A stretch of DNA of 26,992 nt from GCA-002688135 sp964536565 (lineage in GTDB: Bacteria; Patescibacteriota; Patescibacteriia; Magasanikbacterales; GCA-002688135), in contig CAZHXK010000007.1 of the NCBI GenBank assembly GCA_964536565.1, forward strand, positions 1 to 26,992, read 5' to 3'. Below, in pieces: positions 1-5,833 of this stretch. The notes beneath the pieces were generated by a model, which made no database searches, was not told the origin of the DNA, and saw only the letters and a program-made list of their open reading frames with translations. The stretch's first letter is position 1, and each line of letters starts with the position of its first letter. Both the position numbers and the translations under genes were made by a program.

Positions 1-491
1 CGATGGAGGATTTTCAGGCTCTGGCCTCGAGTGACGAAGAAGGGGATCAAGTTCGCTTAAAGTCTGCCTTTGCGCGCAGTTCCAAGAAGCATGTTGATGC
101 GATTTGCAGTAAATACATTTTGCCAGGCGAGGGGACTGTTGATTTTGCGCTTATGTATGTCCCAGCAGAGCAGGTGTACTACGAGATGGTGAGCGGAGAT
201 CATGATATTACTACCTATGCTCAACAAAAAAAGGTAATTTTAGTATCTCCTAACACATTCTTTCACTTTCTGCGCGTTGTGCTAATGGGACTAGAACGCT
301 CGAAGATGGCGAGTGAAGCCGAGAAGGTTTGGCACCACCTCACATCCCTTCAGCATGATTTCAACAAGTTTGGTAAGCAAATTGATGTGCTCCAGAAACA
401 TATTACTCATGCTCAGTCAGCTGTTGAAGGTGTTTCATCTAACTACACAAAAATGGGCCTTAAATTTGACAATATCAAACAATTGGACTAG
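1..491 (+). CDS. rmuC: RmuC family DNA recombination protein, C-terminal part
   Basis: This is the 3' end of an rmuC-type gene; the reading frame is open at the window edge, so the start lies upstream. RmuC proteins carry a coiled-coil N-terminus and a nuclease-like core and are linked to limiting recombination at inverted repeats. Here the conserved core is visible: the stretch KYILPGEGTVDFALMYVPAE, then a VILVSPNTFFHFLRVV segment, followed by a helical C-terminus rich in heptad-like spacing. About 160 residues are present, against roughly 400-500 for the whole family. The gene ends in TAG; the next gene, rpsT, starts 76 bases later on the same strand. The family assignment is strong from motif recall; the exact biochemical role is inferred from the family. 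Confidence 0.85.
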   Translation, partial: MEDFQALASSDEEGDQVRLKSAFARSSKKHVDAICSKYILPGEGTVDFALMYVPAEQVYYEMVSGDHDITTYAQQKKVILVSPNTFFHFLRVVLMGLERSKMASEAEKVWHHLTSLQHDFNKFGKQIDVLQKHITHAQSAVEGVSSNYTKMGLKFDNIKQLD

Positions 492-530
492 AATGCTCCC
501 GTAATGCTTATGTATTTGACTGCGTTGTGT

Positions 531-544
531 CTCGACAGGTCGAG
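531..544. repeat. Perfect dyad in the rpsT leader
   Basis: CTCGAC and GTCGAG are perfect inverted copies separated by AG, 24 bases before the rpsT start codon. It could be an operator or a short RNA hairpin. S20 synthesis is autoregulated in enterobacteria, but nothing here proves a link. A TTGACT at 515-520 lies upstream without a convincing -10 box. Confidence 0.4.
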
Positions 545-567
545 TAGGTGAGTAGTAAATTTCAATT

Positions 568-846
568 ATGGCAAATACTTCAGAAAGAAAACCAGCTGGC
601 TTGAAAGCCCTTCGAACTGATAAAAAACGTGCTGCCCGAAACCGCTCACAAAAGGGTGCGATCGAAGTACACGAGCGCTTGATCAAGAAGGCTATCGAAG
701 CAAAAGACTCAGCTGTTATCAAGACAATCCAAAATGCATTGCAAAAGATGTACGACAAGGCTGCTAAGAACAACATCATGCATACCAAAACTGCAGCGCG
801 TCGGAAGTCTCGACTAGCAAAACGAGTTTCAGCTGCATCAAAATAG
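568..846 (+). CDS. rpsT: 30S ribosomal protein S20
   Basis: S20 is a primary-binding helical protein of the small ribosomal subunit that contacts 16S rRNA. The 92-residue product has the family look: a very basic N-terminal helix (RTDKKRAARNRSQKGA), a middle helix and a basic C-terminus (HTKTAARRKSRLAKRV). Length fits the family (about 85-95). The start ATG is chosen because the N-terminus MANTSERKPAGLKAL matches the usual S20 start; no Shine-Dalgarno sequence is seen before it. A strong intrinsic terminator follows 8 bases after the stop, so it is probably the last gene of its transcript. No oddities. Confidence 0.95.
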   Translation: MANTSERKPAGLKALRTDKKRAARNRSQKGAIEVHERLIKKAIEAKDSAVIKTIQNALQKMYDKAAKNNIMHTKTAARRKSRLAKRVSAASK

Positions 847-854
847 GCTCAACC

Positions 855-876
855 AATCACCTTCGGGTGATTTTTT
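855..876 (+). terminator. Intrinsic terminator after rpsT
   Basis: AATCACC (855-861) and GGTGATT (866-872) form a 7-bp stem closed by a TTCG tetraloop, followed by a T run to 876. Confidence 0.9.
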
Positions 877-892
877 GATTCCCTAAATACTG

Positions 893-921
893 TTGACGAT
901 TTGTAGGTATTTTGATATCCT
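893..921 (+). promoter_or_regulatory. Sigma70-type promoter for the zinc-ribbon genes
   Basis: TTGACG (893-898), a 17-base spacer and TATCCT (916-921) precede the first zinc-ribbon gene by 38 bases. The same -10 hexamer TATCCT occurs in the promoter at 2910-2938. Confidence 0.75.
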
Positions 922-958
922 TACTCGTCGTTAATTCACAACAGTCAGGAGTCACGTA

Positions 959-1351
959 ATGAGAAGTTGCCGAGGTTGTAATTTTTCCGAAAAGGATGCG
1001 CTTGCAGAATTCTGTAAACGGTGTGGTAATCGCTTGAATCCAAAGGAGGCCGAGGTGGCATATGCGGAGACGCATGTAACCAAGGGGGTCTATCGCGTCT
1101 TACTTAAAGAGTTCCAGATCGAAGCCAACAATCCAGATTACGACCTGTGTGACACAGGAGCACGTCACTCTACATGGAACAGCGGTGAGGCTGATATCAA
1201 GGTTGCCAAGTACACACTCTTGGAAACACTCGTTCCTATATCTGCATTTCCCTTTATCTGCAGTTGCGGAAAGGTTGTTTCAGAGAGTGAAGACAAGCAC
1301 TGTTATCTGTGTGAGATACAAGATTGGGTATCGCGAGATCCGGAGGAATAA
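959..1351 (+). CDS. Double zinc-ribbon protein, paralog 1
   Basis: Unrecognised family. The 130-residue product carries two four-cysteine clusters: C4-x2-C7-x11-C19-x2-C22 at the N-terminus and C101-x-C103-x11-C115-x2-C118 at the C-terminus, each suited to binding one zinc ion. Between them is a domain with ARHSTWN (68-74) and VPISAFPF (92-99). These central and C-terminal motifs recur in the next gene, so the two are paralogs. The start is fixed by AGGAG (947-951) seven bases before the ATG, and a clear promoter lies upstream. There is no signal peptide or membrane segment, so the protein is probably cytoplasmic. A regulatory or nucleic-acid/protein-binding role is possible but not shown. 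Confidence 0.8.
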   Translation: MRSCRGCNFSEKDALAEFCKRCGNRLNPKEAEVAYAETHVTKGVYRVLLKEFQIEANNPDYDLCDTGARHSTWNSGEADIKVAKYTLLETLVPISAFPFICSCGKVVSESEDKHCYLCEIQDWVSRDPEE

Positions 1352-1354
1352 CAG

Positions 1355-1735
1355 ATGAAACAATGCTATTTCTGCTTCGACAGTGACAACATAGATACTG
1401 CAAAGTTCTGCAGCAACTGTGCGAAGCCATTTCCTGCCGAGGTGCGTAGGATCTATGCCAGCACCTCACCAGATGAGGCGTTCTATACACTCACGTTTGT
1501 TACGCGTAGAGAGAGGTTCAGCTCACTTGATTCCCTGCGTGAGGCAGCGCGTCATGCATCATGGAACGAAGATGAGGAGTTTGCTGACTATACATTCGAG
1601 CGTCATGAGACAGCTGTCCCCGTATCTGAGTTCCCATTTGTTTGCTCTTGCGGATTATGTGTCTCCACGAGTGACAAAAAATTCTGCGAGCAGTGTGACA
1701 AACAAGATTGGAAACGAAGAGAGGAGGATGCATGA
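1355..1735 (+). CDS. Double zinc-ribbon protein, paralog 2
   Basis: 126 residues, starting 4 bases after the preceding stop and led by GGAGG at 1344-1348, so it is cotranscribed. Cysteine spacing is the same as in paralog 1: C4-x2-C7-x11-C19-x2-C22, then C97-x-C99-x11-C111-x2-C114. Shared motifs are ARHxSWN-like (65-71), VPVSEFPFVCSCG (88-100) and a terminal QDW. The linkers have diverged considerably, indicating an old duplication rather than a recent copy. The stop overlaps the ATG of a third zinc-ribbon gene (ATGA). Function unknown; no transmembrane segment. The strict conservation of cysteines despite linker divergence argues for a folded, functional protein. Confidence 0.8.
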   Translation: MKQCYFCFDSDNIDTAKFCSNCAKPFPAEVRRIYASTSPDEAFYTLTFVTRRERFSSLDSLREAARHASWNEDEEFADYTFERHETAVPVSEFPFVCSCGLCVSTSDKKFCEQCDKQDWKRREEDA

Positions 1736-1910
1736 TCCGATGTGGAAGATGTCATACACCGAACCAGCTACAGGCCAACACGTGCTGCGGTTGTAGGCCA
1801 GCCTCGCCGGTCCGAAACGTAGACATAAAGAACGACGCGAACGCTTGGACCGCATGCGGGATACCGAATATAGGCGTCGACACCCGCCAAAAGATGGAAC
1901 TCAAACGTAG
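1732..1910 (+). pseudogene. Third zinc-ribbon gene, apparently frameshifted
   Basis: The ATG overlaps the previous TGA as ATGA and has GGAGG four bases upstream. The first 21 codons give C4-x2-C7-x10-C18-x2-C21, the same N-terminal ribbon as the two genes before. After about base 1810 the frame turns into sequence unlike the paralogs and, if followed, runs straight through the terminator at 1918-1942 to a stop at 2070. In the frame one base earlier, bases 1807-1910 give a highly charged tail (KRRHKERRERLDRMR, later RRRHPPKDGTQT) with a TAG at 1908-1910, just before the hairpin. One lost base near 1806-1812 would join the two. This may be a true mutation, programmed slippage or an assembly error. 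Confidence 0.55.
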
Positions 1911-1917
1911 TTCCAAA

Positions 1918-1942
1918 AACCGACCAGGACGGTCGGTTTTTT
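1918..1942. terminator. Bidirectional intrinsic terminator
   Basis: AACCGACC (1918-1925) and GGTCGGTT (1931-1938) form an 8-bp stem with T runs on both strands. It ends the zinc-ribbon operon on the plus strand and the small minus-strand ORF from the other side. Confidence 0.88.
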
Positions 1943-2054
1943 ATTTTGCCACTTCCATTGAAATTGTCTCGGCTGGATGGGTAATCACATCCTCACTCGC
2001 ACCACACGACACTCCAAACAAAACGAGTGTTGCTATTAGGATTACTTTTCTCAT
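1941..2054 (-). CDS. Small lipoprotein-like peptide (37 residues)
   Basis: A 37-codon minus-strand frame that fills the gap between the zinc-ribbon genes and nfo. It encodes a basic start (MRK), a hydrophobic stretch (VILIATLVLFGVSC) and a short polar tail (GASEDVITHPAETISMEVAK), and stops with TAA exactly at the edge of the bidirectional terminator. The layout resembles small entericidin-type lipoproteins, with C18 as a candidate lipidated cysteine. However, the -3 residue of the lipobox is Gly, which is not canonical, and the Shine-Dalgarno signal (GGTAAG) is weak. The hydrophobic leader and the perfectly placed terminator are the main reasons to believe it. Chance ORF remains possible. Confidence 0.5.
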   Translation of the reverse strand: MRKVILIATLVLFGVSCGASEDVITHPAETISMEVAK

Positions 2055-2088
2055 ATACTTACCATATTAGTATTCAACCTTATCATAT

Positions 2089-2913
2089 ATGTTATTAGGA
2101 GCACATGTTTCAATTGCCGGTGGGATCGATAATGCACCCGGTCGCGCAGCAGAACTAGGATGCGAAGTTTTTCAAATTTTCTCACGTTCACCCCAGGGCG
2201 GACCAGCACCAAAACTCACAGATGAGTTACTGCAGAATTTTGAGAGCGAGTGTCAGAAGCACAATATGAAAGAATGGGTTGTTCATACGCCCTATTACAT
2301 CAACCTCGCGAATCCAAAAGAGCAAACAAGAAAAAATTCCGCCCGTATTATTCGTGAAGAGCTTGAGCGCGCATCTACCATCGGCGCATCCTACGTCATG
2401 ACACACATCGGAAGCTCTCGAGAAGTCGGTCCTGAAGACGGACTGAAGTTATGCATCGAGGGTGTGAAAAAAATTGTGGATGGGTATGATGGCTCAGCAC
2501 AGTTTTTACTTGAGATTGCTGCTGGTTCTGGTCATGTGATCGGGGGGAAGTTTGAGGAGATCGCTGAAATCATTCATGCAGCAGATGCGGATATCGGCGT
2601 GTGCTTCGATACACAACATGCGTTTGGAGCTGGATATGATCTGAGCACCAAAGCTGGTGTGAAAAAAACGCTGGATCAATTTGATGCAACAATTGGTCTG
2701 GATAAATTAAAAATCTCGCATTGCAATGATTCGAAAGTTGAACTTGGGTCACAGAAAGACCGTCATGAACATATCGGCGAGGGCTTCATTGGGAAGAAGG
2801 GTTTTGAAGCATGGTTCAGTGACAAGCGAACTAAAAATGTGAACTTATATTTAGAAACTAAACACGATGAGGTCGTGAAGGATCTGAATCTTTTGAAGAA
2901 GTTGCGGGGTTGA
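2089..2913 (+). CDS. nfo: Endonuclease IV (AP endonuclease)
   Basis: Cleaves the phosphodiester bond 5' of abasic sites and removes 3' blocking groups in base excision repair; a TIM-barrel enzyme with three zinc ions. The 274-residue product has the usual length and all nine expected metal ligands: H66 (VVHTPYY), H106 (THIGS), E142 (LLEIAAGSG), D174 and H177 (CFDTQHAFGAGYD), H211 (ISHCNDSK), D224 and H226 (KDRHEH), and E256 (YLETK). The N-terminus LLGAHVSIAGG is typical, supporting the ATG at 2089; there is no Shine-Dalgarno site. Slight departures from the family consensus are EIAAG for ENTAG and DTQH for DTCH. It stands alone, with the promoter of the next gene overlapping its stop codon. 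Confidence 0.96.
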   Translation: MLLGAHVSIAGGIDNAPGRAAELGCEVFQIFSRSPQGGPAPKLTDELLQNFESECQKHNMKEWVVHTPYYINLANPKEQTRKNSARIIREELERASTIGASYVMTHIGSSREVGPEDGLKLCIEGVKKIVDGYDGSAQFLLEIAAGSGHVIGGKFEEIAEIIHAADADIGVCFDTQHAFGAGYDLSTKAGVKKTLDQFDATIGLDKLKISHCNDSKVELGSQKDRHEHIGEGFIGKKGFEAWFSDKRTKNVNLYLETKHDEVVKDLNLLKKLRG

Positions 2914-2938
2914 CCTTTCATTGCGCAACTAGTATCCT
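2910..2938 (+). promoter_or_regulatory. Promoter for the 72-residue orphan gene
   Basis: TTGACC (2910-2915), spacer of 17, TATCCT (2933-2938). The -35 box overlaps the nfo stop codon. Same architecture and -10 hexamer as the promoter at 893-921. Confidence 0.7.
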
Positions 2939-2965
2939 CCTGAAGAATCGTAGAAGGAGAATTTC

Positions 2966-3184
2966 ATGCGTATTAAGGTTGTCGCTCCATATCAAACCTT
3001 CGGCCACATCAGAGGCCTATTGGAAAACAATTCGACCATCCATTCACTGGATGAGCGTCGATATACCATATATTGTGACCGGCCGAATGAGGATCCTGAG
3101 GAGACACTCGCACGTGTTCACACACTTGGCGGAAGATACACCGAAGAGCCTGAGGTTGGCCAGGAGAAAACTGCAACACAGTAG
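2966..3184 (+). CDS. Hypothetical protein (72 residues)
   Basis: Small soluble protein of unknown function. It has its own promoter, a strong AGAAGGAG Shine-Dalgarno site 6 bases before the ATG, and its own terminator, which together make a real gene very likely. Sequence features: a basic beta-like start (MRIKVVAPYQTFGHIRGLL), a middle segment ending YTIYCDRPNEDPEETLARVH and a Gln/Thr/Lys-rich end. There are no cysteine clusters beyond one Cys, no membrane segment and no signal peptide. A longer overlapping frame starting at 2910 is rejected because it lacks a ribosome site. I recognise no family. Confidence 0.7.
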   Translation: MRIKVVAPYQTFGHIRGLLENNSTIHSLDERRYTIYCDRPNEDPEETLARVHTLGGRYTEEPEVGQEKTATQ

Positions 3185-3199
3185 CTTACTCCTACACTG

Positions 3200-3221
3200 C
3201 CGTCTATATGACGGTTTTTTT
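3200..3221 (+). terminator. Intrinsic terminator after the 72-residue gene
   Basis: CCGTC (3200-3204), loop TATAT, GACGG (3210-3214), then seven T. It lies 4 bases from the convergent end of yidD but lacks a T run on the minus strand. Confidence 0.85.
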
Positions 3222-3225
3222 ATCG

Positions 3226-3474
3226 CTACACTTCGTCATTCCCTCCCTTATTCCACGGATTACATCGCAATATTCGCCACACTGTTTTTATAGTTCCTCT
3301 GAGTAATCCATATTTCTCTATCGCTTCATACCCATATTGCGAGCACGTCGGATTGAATCGACAGTATCCATGCGGAAAAAAACGACTGAGTGGGCCGTGA
3401 TCAAGAGAAAGTGTTTTTTGATAGAGACGAATGAGAAACATCCCTATGTATTTTGGGATTTGGAGTGGATTCAT
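3226..3474 (-). CDS. yidD: Membrane protein insertion efficiency factor YidD
   Basis: YidD is a small amphipathic protein at the inner face of the membrane that assists YidC-dependent insertion. The signature is complete: RLYQKTLS, FFPHGYCRFNPTCSQYGYEA, IEKYGLLRG and RCNPWNKGG, with the conserved cysteines of NPTCSQY and RCNPW. I place the start at the ATG at 3474 (82 residues, typical length). An upstream GTG at 3504 would add ten residues, but its GGAG lies directly against the codon with no spacing. It follows rnpA in the rpmH-rnpA-yidD order; the usual next gene, yidC, is absent here. Confidence 0.92.
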   Translation of the reverse strand: MNPLQIPKYIGMFLIRLYQKTLSLDHGPLSRFFPHGYCRFNPTCSQYGYEAIEKYGLLRGTIKTVWRILRCNPWNKGGNDEV

Positions 3475-3519
3475 AATTGCGGAACTAGATCCTATCGACC
3501 ACACCTCCGGATTGACGCA

Positions 3520-3906
3520 CTAGCGTGCTGTCATTTTTGACAGAAACTCAACCATATCAGCCTTTATATCAGCATATGATGCCGCGCGCTCAGGAGGAGT
3601 TCGTTTTCCTTGTTCCTTTTCTGTTGTATATGTGATTGATGCAGTTCGTGCTTGTACCACCACATCGTATCCAGGAGGGATAGTTTTCATTAACTCTCGT
3701 AACGACTCACGTACACGTCTTTTGATCAGGTTACGTACAGTTGCACGCTTTCCCACCTTTGTACTTACCACAATAGCAAAACGAGTTGATTCTGCATCTG
3801 TTTTCAAAATTTGAAATCGAAAAAGCAGCGTCATAACACGCCGCCCTTTCTTGAATACTTTTTTAATGTCGCGTTCGGCTCGGAGTCGATTCGCTTTGGG
3901 CAACAT
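3520..3906 (-). CDS. rnpA: Ribonuclease P protein component
   Basis: Protein cofactor of RNase P, which removes 5' leaders from precursor tRNAs. The 128-residue product has the central RNR-type motif in KRATVRNLIKRRVRE (53-67), including R58, N59, K62, R63, R64 and R66, preceded by the RFAIVVSTKVG strand that lines the substrate cleft. The N-terminus MLPKANRLRAERDI is typical. The C-terminal 35 residues after VVVQAR are longer than usual and charged. It starts 17 bases after the rpmH stop on the same transcript and is followed by yidD. Confidence 0.95.
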   Translation of the reverse strand: MLPKANRLRAERDIKKVFKKGRRVMTLLFRFQILKTDAESTRFAIVVSTKVGKRATVRNLIKRRVRESLRELMKTIPPGYDVVVQARTASITYTTEKEQGKRTPPERAASYADIKADMVEFLSKMTAR

Positions 3907-3923
3907 ACGAAATGTTTGTAAAT

Positions 3924-4061
3924 TTAGACAGCCAGTGAAGTTCTTCCTTTTACTCTTCGTCTCTTAAGGATGTTTTTACCCCCTGGAGATAGCATTCGTT
4001 TGCGAAAACCGTGCTTTCGAGCACGTTTTCTAACTTTTGGCTGATAGGTTCTTTTAGGCAT
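3924..4061 (-). CDS. rpmH: 50S ribosomal protein L34
   Basis: A 45-residue, extremely basic protein of the large subunit. The translation begins MPKRTYQPKVRKRARKHGF and continues through RKRMLSPGGK to end with RTSLAV, the classic L34 pattern (KRTYQPx, RxRxHGFRxRM, GRxxLxxRRxKGR). It is the first gene of the rpmH-rnpA-yidD unit and diverges from dnaA across the origin, as in many bacteria. A good promoter lies 22 bases upstream of the start. Confidence 0.96.
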   Translation of the reverse strand: MPKRTYQPKVRKRARKHGFRKRMLSPGGKNILKRRRVKGRTSLAV

Positions 4062-4082
4062 ATAGTACTGATTTGTGCGGAT

Positions 4083-4111
4083 ATACTAACATCACCTGAT
4101 TTGTTTGGCAA
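4083..4111 (-). promoter_or_regulatory. rpmH promoter
   Basis: Read on the minus strand: TTGCCA, 17-base spacer, TAGTAT, ending 22 bases upstream of the rpmH start. Confidence 0.6.
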
Positions 4112-4143
4112 GAGGGGTTATAAGCACCATCGCATCTGGGTGG

Positions 4144-4172
4144 TTGACATAATACACAGGTCGCGCTAGGAT
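4144..4172 (+). promoter_or_regulatory. dnaA promoter
   Basis: TTGACA (4144-4149), a 17-base spacer and TAGGAT (4167-4172). This would give a leader of about 260 bases before dnaA, containing the DnaA boxes and a hairpin. The -10 box lies inside a palindromic cluster, see 4166-4198. Confidence 0.65.
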
Positions 4173-4198
4173 TTAAAACTATAGTTTTCCTAGGAAAA
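4166..4198. promoter_or_regulatory. Overlapping palindromes over the dnaA -10 box
   Basis: Two perfect 14-bp palindromes overlap by four bases: AAAACTATAGTTTT (4175-4188) and TTTTCCTAGGAAAA (4185-4198). In addition CTAGGA (4166-4171) is mirrored by TCCTAG (4188-4193) around the first palindrome. The cluster covers the -10 box and start region of the proposed dnaA promoter, as expected for an operator. The binding protein is unknown. Confidence 0.5.
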
Positions 4199-4238
4199 TT
4201 GTAAATTTGCACTAATTATACAGAACCGTTCCACATGC

Positions 4239-4267
4239 TTATCCACACTGTCCACAGGTTTTCCACA
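4239..4267 (+). other. oriC: DnaA-box cluster upstream of dnaA (origin candidate)
   Basis: Three boxes in one direction within 29 bases: TTATCCACA (4239-4247, perfect consensus), CTGTCCACA (4248-4256) and TTTTCCACA (4259-4267). A weaker TAATACACA lies at 4150-4158. The place, between rpmH and dnaA with the two flanking transcripts diverging, is the classical origin position. In the dnaA transcript these sites would also allow DnaA to repress its own gene. Confidence 0.75.
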
Positions 4268-4369
4268 CGGCATTCACATGTGATGAACATTTGACCCTTT
4301 TCAAAGTATATTTCCTGCTGTATGATCGGAGGACATGTACTTTAACGGGATGAGTGATTACATCCCTCG

Positions 4370-4417
4370 AGGGTTGAGGTCTATATTTTTATCAAAATGT
4401 AGACATAATTTAACCCT
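4370..4417 (+). promoter_or_regulatory. Long hairpin in the dnaA leader
   Basis: GTCTATATTTT (4379-4389) pairs with AAAATGTAGAC (4394-4404): 11 pairs, one of them G-U in RNA, around a four-base loop. AGGGTT (4370-4375) and AACCCT (4412-4417) extend it as an outer stem across small internal loops. GAGGTC (4376-4381) can alternatively pair with GACCTC (4424-4429), just before the dnaA start, suggesting two exclusive folds. No Shine-Dalgarno site precedes dnaA. Confidence 0.45.
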
Positions 4418-4438
4418 GATAATGACCTCCTACTATAT

Positions 4439-5833
4439 ATGATGACTAATGAATCGATCTGGCAAGCTGTGCTTGCAGAATTGGAGCTCGAACTGAGCAA
4501 GGCGAATTTCACGACGTGGTTTCGCAATACTTCTTTATCTCTCGTGGATAATAATGAGGTTTCAGTTCATGTCCCCAACAATTTTACAAAAACATGGTTA
4601 GAGAAGAAATACCACTCATCGATTTTAAAAACTCTTGAACAGGTTTTAGGCACACGCATCCAAAAAGTTGTGTATTGTGTTGAAAAAAACCCACAGAAAT
4701 CACAAACCTCTTTTATAAACCAAGGTTTTACATTCCAACACGGACAAGACGAGTCTATTGCAGTAGCACAGACTCCCGCAGTACAACAAAATCCCAATGC
4801 GCGTGGTCTTCACCCGCGTTATATTTTTGACCACTTTATTGTGAGTAAAAGCAATGAGTTAGCTCATGCAGCTGCTCAGGCCGTGGTAAGCAAGCCAGGA
4901 GCATCTTACAACCCTCTTTTCATCTATGGTGGTGTAGGGCTTGGAAAGACTCACTTGATGCAGGCCATTGGTCATCATGTATTAAAGAAGGATCCAGCAT
5001 CCAAAATTTTGTATGTTTCTTGTGAGACATTTACAAATGAATTCATCCACTCAGTTCGATCAGGTGCTGCGAAAGAATTTAAAGACCGTTACCGCAATGT
5101 TGATGTGCTTCTTGTTGATGACATTCAATTCATCACAGGAAAAGAGGGAACTCAAGAAGAGTTCTTCCACACATTCAACGCACTTCACCAACAAGATAAG
5201 CAAATTGTTATCTCATCAGATCGTCCACCAAAAGCAATTCCAGCCCTTGAACAAAGACTTCTCTCTCGTTTTGAGTGGGGTATGATTGCAGATATTTCTT
5301 TCCCAGACGTTGAAACTCGTGTTGCTATTTTGCAAGCTCGTTGTTCTGAACGTGGTATCACCATGGCAGGAGACGTTCTATACACGATTGCAAACCACAT
5401 TCAAAATAACATTCGCGAGCTTGAAGGTGCGCTTAATAAGATTGTTGCAACCATGGAAATGCAGAAGTCTACACCGACCCCAGAGCTTGTTCAGCAGGTT
5501 TTAGGTAAGATTAAGGCATCTCGTACCATTCATTCTGTATCACCTAAGGAATTGATTCGTGTTGTTTCAGACTACTTCGACTTACAAATCGAAGATATGG
5601 TCGGAAAGAGTCGTGAAAAACGTATTGCATTCCCACGGCAGATCATCATGTACCTCCTCCGAAAGGAGATGAAGAACTCATATCCATCAATTGGAGCTGA
5701 GCTCGGAGGACGTGATCACACCACAGCAATTCACGCGTACGAGAAGATTCGAAAAGCTGTTGAGGTAGATAACAAATTGAAGGCGGACATCGAGTACATC
5801 AAAGAGCGTTTGTACACACCAGCTGTTCAATAG
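4439..5833 (+). CDS. dnaA: Chromosomal replication initiator DnaA
   Basis: ATP-dependent initiator that binds DnaA boxes, melts the origin and loads the helicase. The 464-residue product has all four domains: N-terminal domain I (WQAVLAELELELSKANFTTWF), a variable linker (about 85-125), the AAA+ domain with Walker A GGVGLGKT (164-171) and Walker B LLVDD (224-228), an RLLSRFEWG box (273-281) with the arginine finger, and DNA-binding domain IV with the signature GGRDHTTAIHAYEKI (423-437). Two ATG codons are adjacent (4439 and 4442); neither has a Shine-Dalgarno site. DnaA boxes flank the gene on both sides. It is followed, after a 316-base gap, by dnaN. Confidence 0.98.
   Translation: MMTNESIWQAVLAELELELSKANFTTWFRNTSLSLVDNNEVSVHVPNNFTKTWLEKKYHSSILKTLEQVLGTRIQKVVYCVEKNPQKSQTSFINQGFTFQHGQDESIAVAQTPAVQQNPNARGLHPRYIFDHFIVSKSNELAHAAAQAVVSKPGASYNPLFIYGGVGLGKTHLMQAIGHHVLKKDPASKILYVSCETFTNEFIHSVRSGAAKEFKDRYRNVDVLLVDDIQFITGKEGTQEEFFHTFNALHQQDKQIVISSDRPPKAIPALEQRLLSRFEWGMIADISFPDVETRVAILQARCSERGITMAGDVLYTIANHIQNNIRELEGALNKIVATMEMQKSTPTPELVQQVLGKIKASRTIHSVSPKELIRVVSDYFDLQIEDMVGKSREKRIAFPRQIIMYLLRKEMKNSYPSIGAELGGRDHTTAIHAYEKIRKAVEVDNKLKADIEYIKERLYTPAVQ

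Noticed and set aside
959..1735. Zinc-ribbon pair as a toxin-antitoxin system
   Set aside because: The two proteins are paralogs with the same domains, not a toxin and an antitoxin; no toxin motif is seen.
1732..2070. Reading the third zinc-ribbon frame to 2070 as an intact 113-residue protein
   Set aside because: It would cross a strong terminator hairpin and overlap an antisense ORF, and after residue 25 it does not resemble its paralogs; a frameshift is simpler.
2910..3293. 127-codon frame overlapping the 72-residue gene
   Set aside because: No ribosome site, crosses the terminator at 3200-3221 and the yidD end; the frame at 2966 has all expected signals.
4291..4326. Second dnaA promoter from TTGACC at 4291
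   Set aside because: No -10 hexamer at 16-18 bases; the TATGAT at 4321 is 24 bases away.
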